From positions 2,269,252 to 2,333,251 of the forward strand of contig CM025855.1 of NCBI GenBank assembly GCA_003952965.2: DNA of 64,000 nucleotides. The letters run 5' to 3'. The position numbers and the translations under genes are program-made. A model generated the notes under the pieces. The model did no database searches. It was not told the DNA's origin and worked only from the letters and a program-made list of their open reading frames with translations. Position 1 is the first letter of the stretch. Every line of letters begins with the position of its first letter. Below are positions 36,450 to 51,140 of the stretch, one piece after another. The stretch comes from Morella rubra (Eukaryota; Streptophyta; Magnoliopsida; Fagales; Myricaceae).

Positions 36450-38401
36450 TCACAGTTCATCGTGGTAGTCTTCGTCATAATCTCCATTGCTTTCATTATA
36501 GACTGTGCTATAGAAAACATACTCGTGATTGAGCATCTCATCAAGTGATAAGTTCCCATCTTTGCTATCATCAGCCTGAATGACACAAAGCCACAAGTGA
36601 AGAAATTGACAACCATATTTGCAATTCATTTTTTCCTTCTGAAGCAGACATTGGTTAGGCCCATTGGATCTGTTGTTCTTTCTATAATCTAGATCCCAAT
36701 AGATTATTTATAGGCTTTATTATGCCATGAAGTTACTTTAATTACTTTGGTAATGCAGAGGCTACAGTGAAGGAATAGCAACTGAACTGCTGAATTAGGT
36801 AACCAGTGTAATACTTTGCATGAGACAGTTCTCCTGGGTGAAGGTAATGGAATATTGGTTTCAATTCTTCCACTGCCAAGAATCTGCAAGTCAGACAAGA
36901 AGTGAGGGAATGACCAAGATAGCAACTAGCTTATCCACCTTTAACATTGACCCTAAAGATATTACCCCATAGAGTGCAAAAGTAATTAAAAGTTTTTGAG
37001 TAGAAACCTCCAATCAAGCAGAATTTTGAATGAAAAACTTGTTTCAAGTTTCAAGGAATGCATACCTGTCCTTGTTCACATCAAGCTCTGCAAACTTCCC
37101 TTCAGCCGTGGGTAAGTCAGCCCCAGCAGTTTCAAATCCCACATAATTCTTGAACACATCATAAGCCTGTTCATAGAATTCTATGAAATTGAGTTTCCCA
37201 TCACCATCAAGGTCCATATGCCTGCAAAGAATCGTTATGTGAAGGCAATAAGCTAATTGTAAGTTTTCGAAGATCAAGATTCCTAAAAATACTTGCAATT
37301 GATCTCTTGGCACACTACCATATAGCTCACGAATGCTTGACTTACAGTATAAATACAAAATCAAGAAATAACTTACTGTATCTTTTTTTTCAAAAGCCAT
37401 TCCTGGACTCTCTTGTTGTCCCTGTCTTCTGGGTGTAAAAAGCTGAATGAAAATATGGGTTACATTCATCCAGTTCGACAGCAAGCAAAACTGATTTCCG
37501 AATTTCAACCCACGAATGAGATAAAAAAGGAGAAGAAAGGAAAAAGAAATTCTACTCTTTGAACTCATCAAAGCTAAGAGATCCATTTTGATCAGCATCA
37601 GCATTCTCAAGTAGCTCCTTCCACCATCCAGCTTCACCATGTCCCATTCCGTTTTTCTCTATTTCACACTCTTGAATGTCAAATTTTATCCAATACAATA
37701 TCTATTTGCCCCGTTTGCTTACCAAGAAAACAAGGAAACGGAAAGAAAGTTTCTGATGATGGGACACAAACTATTTTGTTGGAAAAACTTTTATGCATGA
37801 TCATGTCATACCAACTTAAGTTTTGTTTCACTTTGTAGTACATCACATTCCTTTCGTTCTCTAGGCAATCAAATGGAGCATACATCCATCTTAAATGTAC
37901 AAGAATTCATCAACTACCTATGTCGTCGTTGTAGATACTCCCTGAGAGATATGGCTTGGTCCCCATCCCTGTCACGAGATGCCAACTCTTTCTCTGTCAT
38001 ATACTGCAATCTTTCAAGCGTTTGTTCTGCCATCCAAGCCCCTAGCTCCTTGAAACTTACCACCCCATCACTCGGTGCCTTGTCTAAGAAAGGAAACAGA
38101 ATCTTCAACCTCAGTGTTATATTCAATTTTCCTTCACTAAAATGCTCGTATGCATCTGCAAGATCGCAGAGAAAGGAATCGTTTTTCAAATCCAGCGGGT
38201 TAATGGGGTTCCTAGGTTCGTGAATTTCAGCCAATCTTTCCATTTCTACGACAAGTGTGACGAAAGATGTGGCCGGGAATTTGTGGCCAAGACGGCGATT
38301 TTTGCCACACGCTGATCACGAAGATGTTGCTTGGAGGGGGAGAAGACCATGAGGACGACGAAGGCGGCGGCCATGAGGGTGTACACCACCTCCTTCGCCA
38401 T
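36450..38401 (-). CDS. Calumenin/reticulocalbin-like EF-hand protein with HDEL ER signal
   Basis: Exons: 38401-38320, 38245-37918, a third ending at 37556 (start near 37670), 37442-37377, 37221-37066, 36883-36788 and 36575-36450. The start gives MAKEVVYTLMAAAFVVLMVF, a signal peptide or anchor. EF-hand loops are visible at DRDGDQAISLRE, DADQNGSLSFDE, DLDGDGKLNFIE and DDSKDGNLSLDE. A conserved GMGHGEAGWWKE block precedes the second. The protein ends YHDEL, the plant ER retrieval signal. The plant relative is the At4g27790 type. Two joins are odd: exon 1 meets exon 2 in frame only through a 74-base GT-AG intron, and no GT-AG pair I can see joins exon 2 to exon 3 in frame (one base off). It faces BiP across a shared promoter. 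Family and HDEL are secure; full integrity is not. Confidence 0.83.
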
Positions 38402-38859
38402 TGGAGAGGAGGAGCAACACCCGAGGGAGAAAGAGTGGCATAGGAAGATTTGGTGGATTTGTTTATTTGCCTTCGGTCTGGGTGGTGGCAGAAACGGTTG
38501 GCGACAGTTAGAAGTGAGGGCCGGGGTAATAGGCTGTGCATGGCTTTTTGTTCGGAATTTTATAATTGAAATGAATCATCACCGGGTCCAAAGATCAAGC
38601 CCAAGCCCAGTACATGATGAAGCCCAGATAATATGGGCCCGAAACCCATTAAGTAGAGAGCTATGACCCAATCAAAAACGCTCAACAGTTCAGCCATTTT
38701 CGATATATTTTCTTCTACGTGTAGCAAATGGCAATCGTGAACAGCACTTTCTTTCTGACCAAGACAGACCGCGGTGAGATCTGGAAAATGAACGACCAGG
38801 ATCTTCCCAACACAAAACACCCATTTTCATTGGCCCAAAGCCCAGAGGTCCTCAACTCC

Positions 38860-38875
38860 ACTGGTCCACGTCATC
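38860..38875 (+). promoter_or_regulatory. Variant plant UPR element (one base off)
   Basis: ACTGGTCCACGTCATC differs at one base from the plant UPRE ATTGGTCCACGTCATC described in BiP promoters. The CCACGTCA bZIP core is intact; the CCAAT-box half is changed. Confidence 0.65.
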
Positions 38876-38960
38876 ACTGATGACACAGATCTCTGAAACA
38901 CCGACTCCGCCAGGCTTCACGGAAGACGGACGCGTCACAGTCCATAAATTCCTAAATCCC

Positions 38961-38976
38961 ATTGGTCCACGTCATC
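38961..38976 (+). promoter_or_regulatory. Perfect plant UPR element (P-UPRE / ERSE-II)
   Basis: ATTGGTCCACGTCATC matches the plant UPR element exactly. It joins an inverted CCAAT box (NF-Y) to a CCACG half-site bound by ER-stress bZIP factors (bZIP28/bZIP60). It lies 190 bp before the BiP start codon and about 60 bp before its TATA box. Confidence 0.88.
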
Positions 38977-39030
38977 ATCGATGACAAATCACTGAAATGC
39001 TGACTCCCCGCTATACTTGCGGAACCATTC

Positions 39031-39039
39031 CCTATATAT
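39031..39039 (+). promoter_or_regulatory. TATA box of BiP
   Basis: CCTATATAT lies about 130 bp before the BiP start codon and downstream of the UPR element, a usual plant spacing that leaves a leader of about 100 bases. Confidence 0.6.
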
Positions 39040-39166
39040 GTAACTAACTCCCTCAGATGGGGAACCAAAAACTTCGAACTGGGAGTCTGGGACAGGGACA
39101 AACGCACAAGCACAAATCGGAAACTTTCTATTATAATATACAAAGAAAGGTTTGAAACTGTACGCT

Positions 39167-42135
<2,969 letters not shown>

Positions 42136-42883
42136 GATCTTTAGATGTTGCAAAGAGAATTCAAAAATAGGACAAACAAGATCTTGCCTTAGCTGATTCC
42201 TTCTTGGTGCTTGGTCCATAGGGCAGAAGGAAACTATGTGGAAAAGAAGTAGCTCCCTCCATTTCCTTCTGTTCAATTTTGAGATAGTGACATTATACGG
42301 ATTTACTCCATTAGAAATGTTGTGTTTTCCCTCATTGTGGAAGAAATACACAACTCTTTTTGGCCAACCAGTTTGAGTGACCGGGGGATTAAAAAAAAAA
42401 AAATCCAATCTTAATGGTGTACCAGCAATCAGCAATGTAGCATGCACAAAGTTTTTTTCAGTGGAATGCAAGCCAAATATGATGGCTTTCCCTATGACAG
42501 GGACAATCGTTTCCTTAGCCAAAAGATTTCAGAGCGATATTTCTAGCAGTTACTTCCCCCAGTAAAATGTCTCTCTCTTTCTGCAACATTAGGCTCCCAT
42601 CCCATGGGAGCAAGGTTCGTGAATCATTTTGATAATTCCACATCAAAAGAATGCACAGACATGGTGTTTTGTGCCCGTTGAATTCAGCCTTCACATATTT
42701 TCAATTCAATCTCGTGAAGAAAATTTTCAAAAGAAAAAGTAATGGGGCAGGGACCCGGGTAGAAAGAACTTAATCGCCAAGTTTAATACATCTGAGCGAT
42801 ATAAGAAGTTTTAAGGGTTATACATAAACATATACATCCAACAGAAGATGGTCAAAAATAACTTCAGCAAGGAAGGAACCTAA
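42136..42883. other. Convergent 3' regions of BiP and ACBP
   Basis: The two genes end tail to tail 748 bp apart. The spacer probably holds both 3' untranslated regions. No further gene or structured element is seen. Confidence 0.6.
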
Positions 42884-45800
42884 TCAGTCAATCTGCTTCC
42901 CTGCACATTGCATCCAAGGCCAGTTTGCCTCACAGAGATCAGAAGGGGAACTGTCTTCGTTGTCCTTTAAATCTCTGTCTGCGTTTTGCTTCACAAGATA
43001 TTCAGCAATGGCTTCTCTCTCACACATGACAGCATAATGCAATGGTGTTTGGCCATCATTATCCTGCAAATAGAGAGGGAAAAATAGGACTTCAATTACA
43101 GATAAGAAGGTTGATGAGGCAAAGAAATAACTGGACGGACAAATCCTTAAAATTAATGAGGCAAATGCTTGAAGGAAGACCATTAAAAGTTCCTTTCCAC
43201 TCTAGCCACAACAGGTAACAAGGTAGCGTGTCATACGACTTATGCCTGAATGGCCAACTGAAAAGGAAAACGTCATTTGAAGTACCTTTGCATTTACTTC
43301 AGCACTTCTGTTAATGAGCAATTCAGCAATGTTAAGGTGGCCACGATCTACAGCCCAGTGCAATGGGGTCCGACCCTCGCTATCTGCAATTAATTAGGCA
43401 AACTGTTTTAAAAAGAAACACAAGTCTTCATTATCCTAGGACATAAATTAAGGTTAATCTAAAAGACCAACTCCTTTCTGCTCTTCTTTTTTTAGACAGA
43501 AACCATGCACTACACATAAAACATAGGACTGATAGAAGCATCCTAATAGTCTACAAGCTTTATTAATTTGCAGCAGAACAAAACTGAGCTCCTGTGTCAA
43601 AGCTACTATAAATCACTCTAGTGTCTTAACCAATTTCTCTGATATCCTAACAAGCTTCTTTCAAACGTTGCAGCAGCATTCCTAAATCCAAGAAGATCTA
43701 AAACGACATGGTTAACAAAATAAATGAACACAAGAAAGCAGGAAAGATCCACCTACAAACGATTGATGAACTCATACACGTACTCCAACAAGTAGAATCT
43801 ATTCTGGGGCTAAAGAGCCCATGCCAAATACAACTGAGTTCAGTACGGGGAAGTTTCAAATCAGCTTGGTTCAATTTATGTCAATCTTGACCTTGAGCTA
43901 CAATGAGACTATTTCCTAGCTATTTCAGTTAATTTTTATCAGAACTTGAGTCCGCTCTTCAAGCTGTTTTCTTTGTGTCAACTTCCAAGTTTACTACCAT
44001 CACCAATGCAGCCAGATTTTATAAGATACTAGAACAAATACTGAATTGTTAATTATTTTTTGCCAATTGGGTCCACTGTAATAGTTTCTAGGGTTAAAGA
44101 CACTTTGTACCATCAAACTATACACTCTCCCTTAGAATTTTCAATTAATTTGAATGGAAAATGATTTTTTAACGTGCGAAATGACAATTTTGTACCATAA
44201 TTTTTTGGCAGTGACTATTTTATGATGGTAAAATCGTAATTTTAGAGACCAAAAAATAAATTTCCATCCAAACTGACAGAAAATTTTAATGAAGGGTGCA
44301 AAGAGTCTGAAATCAATAGAACTTTGCCCAAGTGTTAGCTTCTTCTTAAACATTCTGAGTTTGAAAATAAAGCTCGAGCTTGGCTCCTTGAATGGGTAAA
44401 TGCACTTCATAAAAGCTTAGCCTAAGTGGTTCAGAAGCAGCTTGGACTATTTCAATTAACCTCCAACAGCTCAATTAAAACTTTGTACAAAAGCCTAGCA
44501 TCTCAACAACCATTATCATAGGAATTCAACATAGAATTGATATCATGGAAAACTTGTAGGAAAAATTCATAATGTACATAGCCACAAAGAAACAAACCTC
44601 TAGTATTTACAGAAACACCGCTTTCAATACACTTAAGCAAATTATCCAGTTCTCCTTCCCTGGCAAAGGCATGAATAGCATCCATTTTCCTGGAAAGTAC
44701 GCAGAAGATTGAAAATCAGCATAGTAGGGGATTCTTAAGTTCAGAACATAATCAGCTTCCGGTTGAGCCACATCAAAGCCAAGCCAAGACTTACATGCAC
44801 ACGATCTATGTGTCTGTCAGCATACAAATAGACATTACTTAAAACGGACATGAAACTGCCTCTGCTACATAACTCTTTTAAGGGCTTAAAATGATGACAC
44901 AAAACCTTCTAAATTAAGAAGTTCCAAGAACCTTACGACTCATTTCCTGCTTCTTCCTCATAGACAAAAGTGCTGAAAACTGGTCCCATTGGTCCTCTAG
45001 TATCAGCACTCAGTGCGTCACCTTCTCCACCTCTGCTCTTCTAGTAATCCATCAGTCAAAAAACAATCCAATTGCGAGTAAGCATGTGTTACGAGTATCA
45101 AAGAAAAAAGCAAGATGGTAAAACATAAAGTTTCTAACCAGAGTTGAACCGGCCAACCAAGAAGGATATAGCTCCGTCACAATATCAATGTACTTCTGCA
45201 TAGCTTCTTCTGGAGGCATAGCACCCAATTTCTGCCATGCTTGCCTAGCACGAAAGAGTTGGCCGAAGAAAAAATCACACACAGAGCCAAAAGTAGAAAA
45301 CACAATTTTTATAGCTCTAAAGAAGTATAATGTCCAGGCAATTTAAATGAAAGTCAGAAAAATACCAACTCCAACACTTTGGTAGGAGAAATTGGAAAAG
45401 AGAAGGGTTGAGGGGAGGGGGCAAGGTCACCGATGTTGAACTCAATATTTCCCTCAGTCGTTCACTTGTCTCTGAAACTTTTGCAGTACAAGCAATCAAA
45501 TGTCGAATGTAGATTTAGCATCACGTGACAGACACCTCCCCAAGTGACCTCAATTTAGGGTCGAAAGAAATCTTGCCTAAAAGATTTCCTCCATGCTAAA
45601 ACCTCTTACTCACGCCACTCTATGTAAAAATCAAATTCTTCTATCTTACCTGTTTCAGAGAATCACTCATAGCAACTATATTTGTGACTAAAACATTAAC
45701 ATGATCATTTCTCATCTGAACACGAACTCCCAAACAAATGCCAGTTTTCTTCCCACAAGATTCGAGAAAAATGATAATAATCTCACATGCAATTACCCAA

Positions 45801-46664
45801 ATAAATATCTCCATATGCTATACTTCTAAACCGGCAACGGTCAGATACATCAAGATTGCAATGCGCTTGTAAGTCATATATCACCTTTCAGAAACTTAAT
45901 TAACTTTGTGGCTTGATATGGACCACAAGAACTCCACGCACAATCTGAATACCCAATATCCAATAACCCATTGACCGAAAAATCCAATAGTTTAAAACAT
46001 TTACCTCCAATTTCAATCAAACAAGAACCTACACCCCATTATCCTCATGCCCAAGCTTAAGCATTCGCATCCCACGTGAAACCCATAACACTAGTAAAGT
46101 CCAATAGAAGACAAAAACGCAAATTACCATGTAACTAACACATACAAAAGGGGTAAAAGATAATGAAATCCAATCGTAAATGCAATACCACTTTGCCCGA
46201 GATGTCATTTTCAAAGGCGAGGGCTGCGGCGTGCTACAAGGACCCTCAGTGGCAATCTTGTACAACCCATAGAGCTTCAACTGCACGTCGCTCGAGACCT
46301 TCTCTGAGAGCCGATCCGCCGCAGACGCCGCCACGAACGCCGTGGCCGCGCTGAAGGTCTCGTCCAGCTCTGTACTCTCCACTCCCTCCCAATCGTCGTC
46401 ATCTTCGTCCTCATTTTCCACATCGCTAGGGGGTACGCTGTCGTTTCTGACGCTGCCCTGCTCGGCGATCACCGAGTCGGTGTCATGGGGCGGGCCCGAC
46501 CCGAGCCCTATCCGGTCGTACGGGATTTCGGGAGTTGTGGCGGAGCGGGTAATAGAGAGGTTGTCTTCTTTGAAGGAGATGACTATAGAGATGAGCTTGG
46601 CAACGAGGAAAGAGAAAATAAGGCCCAGAAGTATGGATTGGGCGAGCTGTTGCCAGTCAACCAT
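42884..46664 (-). CDS. ACBP2: Membrane acyl-CoA-binding protein with ankyrin repeats (ACBP1/2 type)
   Basis: A 351-residue protein from six exons: 46664-46189, 45244-45139, 45040-44937, 44689-44598, 43383-43286 and 43063-42884. A membrane segment lies at about 10-30 (LLGLIFSFLVAKLISIVIS), followed by an acidic linker (DVENEDEDDDDWEGVE). The acyl-CoA-binding domain (about 100-190) shows LKLYGLYKIATEGPC, SRAKWQAWQKLG and YIDIVTELYPSW. Two ankyrin repeats follow, DSEGRTPLHWAVDRGHLNIA and DNDGQTPLHYAVMCEREAIA. The family sits at the ER and plasma membrane, binds long-chain acyl-CoAs and phospholipids, and acts in lipid transfer and stress; the ankyrin part binds partners such as AP2/ERF proteins. 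Length suits Arabidopsis ACBP1/2 (338 and 354). Exon 3 has two usable acceptors three bases apart. Which of the two Arabidopsis copies is closer cannot be told here. Confidence 0.95.
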
Positions 46665-47849
46665 GGTTGAACGGAGCAGAATGTGAAAAGGTAGATTAAC
46701 CCAAAAAAACCCAGAAACTTAGAAATGGGACATGAGAGTGACTGATAAACCCTAGAAATCGACCAGCTTTTTGTAAGTGTTGTGTGTTCACGACTGTGTC
46801 AACCAAGAGACAGGACAGGAGACAAAGAGAGAAATTATTTTGATACGGTGGACTCCGTCACAGCGAGATAGATCTCATGGAGTAAATTTTGCGCCAGGGG
46901 AAAACGGAACGCACCGTATGACCGTATCTAGTACATACAGGTGGGAGGGAGGGCAGAGGACCCGATCGGAAAATATTCACAGATTTCACTGCCGTAAGTT
47001 TTGCGAACTAAGCTCTAATAATTTTTAAAAATTATTATAAATTTTATACTTTATACTATCAAGTTTAAGATATTTAATTCACTAAATATCTCTAACTCAA
47101 TTCACTCTCAATCTATTTTTTTTTTTATAGAATTTAATTTTTTTAATATTAAAAATAGATAATATTCTTTTAAATTTGACAGAAAAAATAGATAAAAAAT
47201 ACAAATATATTAGGAATAAGTAATCTGTAGGTAAAATATCTCAAACTTGCTAATTTATAATGTAGAGTGTAAATTAACTATTGGGTAAAAAGTATATTTT
47301 TTTTTCTTTAATTTGAAATGGTTTCTTTTAACTTTGGGTAAAAGAAAGATCCAATACAACTTAAAATATCCTAAGAAAACTTAAAATAAAAAGGGAAATT
47401 CCCCAATTTCAAGAGCCTGCAACTACAACGATTGACATTTGTAGCATTAACAATAGCCATATGAGATAGTATTCGTGTTGCAAAGGATGCTCAATAGTTA
47501 GAGAGAATAAAAAAAATTTATTTACCGGAAAAACTATATAATAAGAAGTAGTGGTCCGTTCTAATCTAAAATGTACAAGATATAACAAACTGTATTTAGA
47601 ACTGGAAATATGCAGTAGTTCAAATCTAAAATGTACCAGATAATAGTATACTCCAACAACCCTTTAAAAGGCACTTAATAAATTATATTAATTAATTTGT
47701 AAACATGAGAGAGAGGGAGAGCTAAAAACATAATAACTATTTTTTTAATTAATTGCTCAATGAATATTCCTTCAACAATGATTCCTGCCTATAAGCCTAG
47801 AAACACATATTACTACTCCATGGATCTCCAGCAAGCGTGTCTTCATCGC
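46665..47849. other. ACBP upstream region and AT-rich spacer with a foldback
   Basis: About 46665-46980 is the ACBP leader and promoter. A diverged foldback lies near 47035-47280. The rest, up to the glucanase stop codon, is AT-rich with no gene. Confidence 0.55.
47035..47280. repeat. Diverged AT-rich foldback (possible old MITE)
   Basis: The left arm includes CAAGTTTAAGATATTT. The reverse complement of the right arm includes GCAAGTTTGAGATATTT. Arms extend roughly 35-40 bases with gaps around an AT-rich centre. No target duplication is clear. Confidence 0.45.
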
Positions 47850-49617
47850 TCAATATTTGCAACTTCCATAGCCTGTTTAAACATAAATGATCAAACAAAA
47901 AAAAATTAGTTCCACGAAGAAAAAAGAATAATATAAAAGGAATAAATCAGGAGAAAAAAAAAAAGGGAGAAAGGATAGTCATACTTGGATCCACGTCAGT
48001 GATGGCTCCGGTCCGTTTAAAATCACAATTGTAGTCAAACTTTCCCGTTGACTGATAGTACAAATTCATGGCGTAAGCTGCATGGGCACGGACTGTATTA
48101 GGATCAAAACATGGGCCTCCTTCTTGGATCGGCCCACAGTTCAAGCCCAGCCCACAAACATAATCAATATTCCTTTGCAAATCATCTGGGTCAGCCCCTG
48201 ATTTGGGCAGACACCATTGTCCTTTTCCCTTAACTGGTGGCAATGGGCTGATTGGTGAAGTACCTGGGCCTGGGCTTACATTATCTGGACCTCGGTTATT
48301 AGGGATAGATGATCTAGCCTGCCAGAGCCAAGTCCACAAACCAATCAAGCACAAGCATAAGGATGATTAACAATAATGATTTACGGTGATAATCGGCGGC
48401 GGCAGCTACCGTGGGTCGTAGGATTCCAACATCATAGACGGGTGTCATATCGGGTCGGAACAACCCGAAGTTTCTCTCGCATGTTGGTCCAGGCTTGAGA
48501 TTTTCATTGAATAGTGCGAAAATGTATGTCTCAAATGTCCGGTTGGGCATGAGCGGCGTGCCGTCCCCAGATGTCACATGTCGTATTAGATTTCCATTGA
48601 ATTCAGCAGCATTGTCTGGGCTAACACCAACTTGGGACAAATCTCCCTCGGAAGGCCATCCTGTTTCGGCTATGACAATCTCAAGGTCATCAAACCCCAA
48701 CAATTTCATGGCTGAGAATGTTGCATCCAACTGAGCATCCAACATGTTTGTGTATCGAAGGTTAGTGTTCTCATCAACCACCCCTGAATTGGGTCTAAAA
48801 AGTGCATAATCCAGTGTGTCGGATGAGTAGCCAAAAAATGGATACGGGTTCACCATGAAAGGTGCATTGGTGGCCCTAAGGAAGGCAAGCAATGGCTTGA
48901 GCACATGGGTGTCATAGCCTTGTCTAAATCTACCAGTGGATGGTGGGCTTGAGCCAGATAAAATGCCCAAAGAGTGGGGCGTGGAGACCTTGATTCGTTG
49001 ATCCAAAGAGGCTGACACAAGTGCTGTGTGAAGGGTCTGCATGGCCGGGACTAGGCTTGCAATGAGCAACTTATTTGCTGTGGATAATACTTCGTTGCCT
49101 ACTAAAACTCGGACTAGGTTGGTGGCAGGTGTATAAGGTTCCACATTGGTTTTCACCCATTGTTCAGCAAAGCTTAAATTAGTAAGCTGGGGGATTTGGT
49201 CATTAGGGACAGTGATTGTGACCTCAATCCCCGTATGAGCAAAGGCTTGTACTATTCCAGGGTTGGCATCAAAGAGTCTGACCCGGTTAATAGTGGTCGA
49301 TTCTAAAAGGAAATGTGCAACTTGGGATGGAGGAGGAAGATTGTTTGCCACTGTGCCATAATTTACCCCAATTGCTCCTTGCACTCCTGGAAACAAAATG
49401 ATATATTACAGGTTTAGATTCAAGCCTAGAAAGCTATAACAAATTAACTAATTAGTGTGTCGCAAAGGCTAAATAATCCACTAGTTTCTATTAGTCAAAG
49501 ACACCAATATAAGATCAAACAAGGTTTTTTGTTACCTTGGAAGACAATTGATGCAAGGAGAAGTAAGATTTTGCTGACCATAGAAGCGACAATGATGCAC
49601 TTGCCCTTGTCCATCAT
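47850..49617 (-). CDS. Glucan endo-1,3-beta-glucosidase, GH17 with CBM43 (X8) domain
   Basis: A 471-residue protein from four exons: 49617-49536, 49386-48410, 48318-47985 and 47872-47850. The start is the first of two ATGs and has an in-frame stop upstream. Residues 1-31 form a signal peptide ending near QGAIGVNYG. The GH17 domain follows, with Glu126 in LVGNEVL as acid/base and Glu268 in IVIAETGWPSEGD as nucleophile. After a Pro-rich linker (SPGPGTSPISPLPP), the CBM43 domain begins at QWCLPKSGA and has six cysteines, the last in YGSCKY. The enzyme cleaves beta-1,3-glucan (callose) in walls, including at plasmodesmata in some members. The spliced protein has no C-terminal GPI signal. Intron 2 is only 91 bases. 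I cannot name the Arabidopsis orthologue. Confidence 0.92.
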
Positions 49618-50639
49618 GTTCGTGGGAGGTGGAGATGGTTAAGGTAGGATGCAATGGGGGCAGCCATTGCTGAAGAAGTAACGTTGAGATGCTTTGCTTT
49701 CTGACCGGGGAAGTTTTTGGTGCTAATGGTTGAATGCGTAGCAAGAAATCTTTTGTTTTTTGGTGCTTGATTTAGTTGGGCAAGCTTTGCCTTTGAATCT
49801 GTTCTACAACAATCTTTTCGCTTTTCTGGGAGGGATTTTTTTTAACAAATATTCTGATAACGGGTTGGTGTGCTAGCTTAATTATTCCCTATTATATTAT
49901 TATTATTAGAGAATCTGCTGCCTGCAGCTAAAGCCAACATGCTTGTGAGTGATCTCGTGATCCAGATCTTGCTTTAGTTTGAGTGTTGGAAAGGGTGGAG
50001 AATAATCTTTTCTTACAGCGGTGGAAAAGGGATCCCAAAAGGATAACTTAATGCTAGATTTGTCCAAGTTTTTTTTTTTAGACTAAAGTTCATGTTGCCG
50101 GGAAAATGACTTTAGGGCCATCAGGTATGAAACTGTAGGTCAACAGAGGTCACTCTTCCTTGTCAAAGGCTATCAACTTACAGCGCTTACTTTCATTTTG
50201 TTACAAATTGTAGAGATTATACCCGACTATCGAGTCACTGATCTCTTAATTTGTAAAGTCGGTAAATGATTTCCTCAATAAGTAACGCACTTAGCAGTAA
50301 GATTTAGATCAGGCATTAATGTACAGTAAAATCTTAATGATCTTTGTATTATCAGGCCTCTACATCATTTAGAATGTCTTTTTTCCTTTTCTGGACTACA
50401 TAGGTTAGAATGTTAGAATGGTTTTAAAGCTTCAAATTAACTTTCGGTTTCACAGCAAAGCAAACCCGGTAAGATATTATTTTGAGACAGAAAGGGACCC
50501 ATCGAGCATTTATAACCTTGTCTTCACATGCTTGGCTCTTGTCCTATCTAAAACTATTAGCTTCTGTCATTACTAGGTGAAACTGTACGTTAAATGTTTA
50601 GAAAGTTTCGAGTAGCCATGTTTGTTTTCGGTGAAATTT

Positions 50640-50775
50640 TTAGAATTTAAATTTATATTTTTAATATTATTTTTATATAAATATTAATAAAATTTAATAT
50701 TAATTTTTTTTATAAATATTAATATAATTTAATAACTTTTATATAAATATTAATAAAATTTAACATTATTTAAAT
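50640..50775. repeat. AT-rich minisatellite-like repeat
   Basis: The words TATAAATATTAATAAAATTTAA and TATAAATATTAATATAATTTAA recur about three times with slight changes, spaced roughly 35-50 bases. Confidence 0.65.
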
Positions 50776-51140
50776 ATTCACACCATATTTTAAATTCTTA
50801 AAATTTTACCACAACAAACATATCTATTCTTACTGTCAAAAACTGGACGAATTAATATGATCTAGGTTATATATATATGCATCGATATAGCCATATGGTC
50901 TCCATGTAACCCATCAAATTTGACCAACCAGAACTGTAATGTCACCTCATGGCCCCTCTCTGCATAAAGTATGCCATCTTCACCAAAGTGACCGGACAAA
51001 TTTAAACATCTACTTGACAGAGCTGGCCTTTTTATCTCAGACATGTATAGATAAAGAGCAAGACGCCAAGTATGGAAGAGGAGAGAAAGCTGCGATTAGG
51101 GATACGAACGTCCCTAGAGAGAATAAACAAAACATATCTT

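Larger units (their letters stand above)
38402..39166. promoter_or_regulatory. Shared divergent promoter between HDEL EF-hand gene and BiP
   Basis: The start codons of two ER-lumen proteins lie 765 bp apart, head to head. The spacer holds two copies of an ER-stress element (38860-38875 and 38961-38976), several ATTGG/CCAAT words, and a TATA box for BiP at 39031-39039. The two stress elements lie within a diverged direct duplication of about 55 bp, offset by 101 bp. Confidence 0.75.

Noticed and set aside
44080-44345. Possible MITE in ACBP intron 4
   Set aside because: Ends look weakly inverted (ACTTTGTACC and its partner), but matches are too poor and no target duplication was found.
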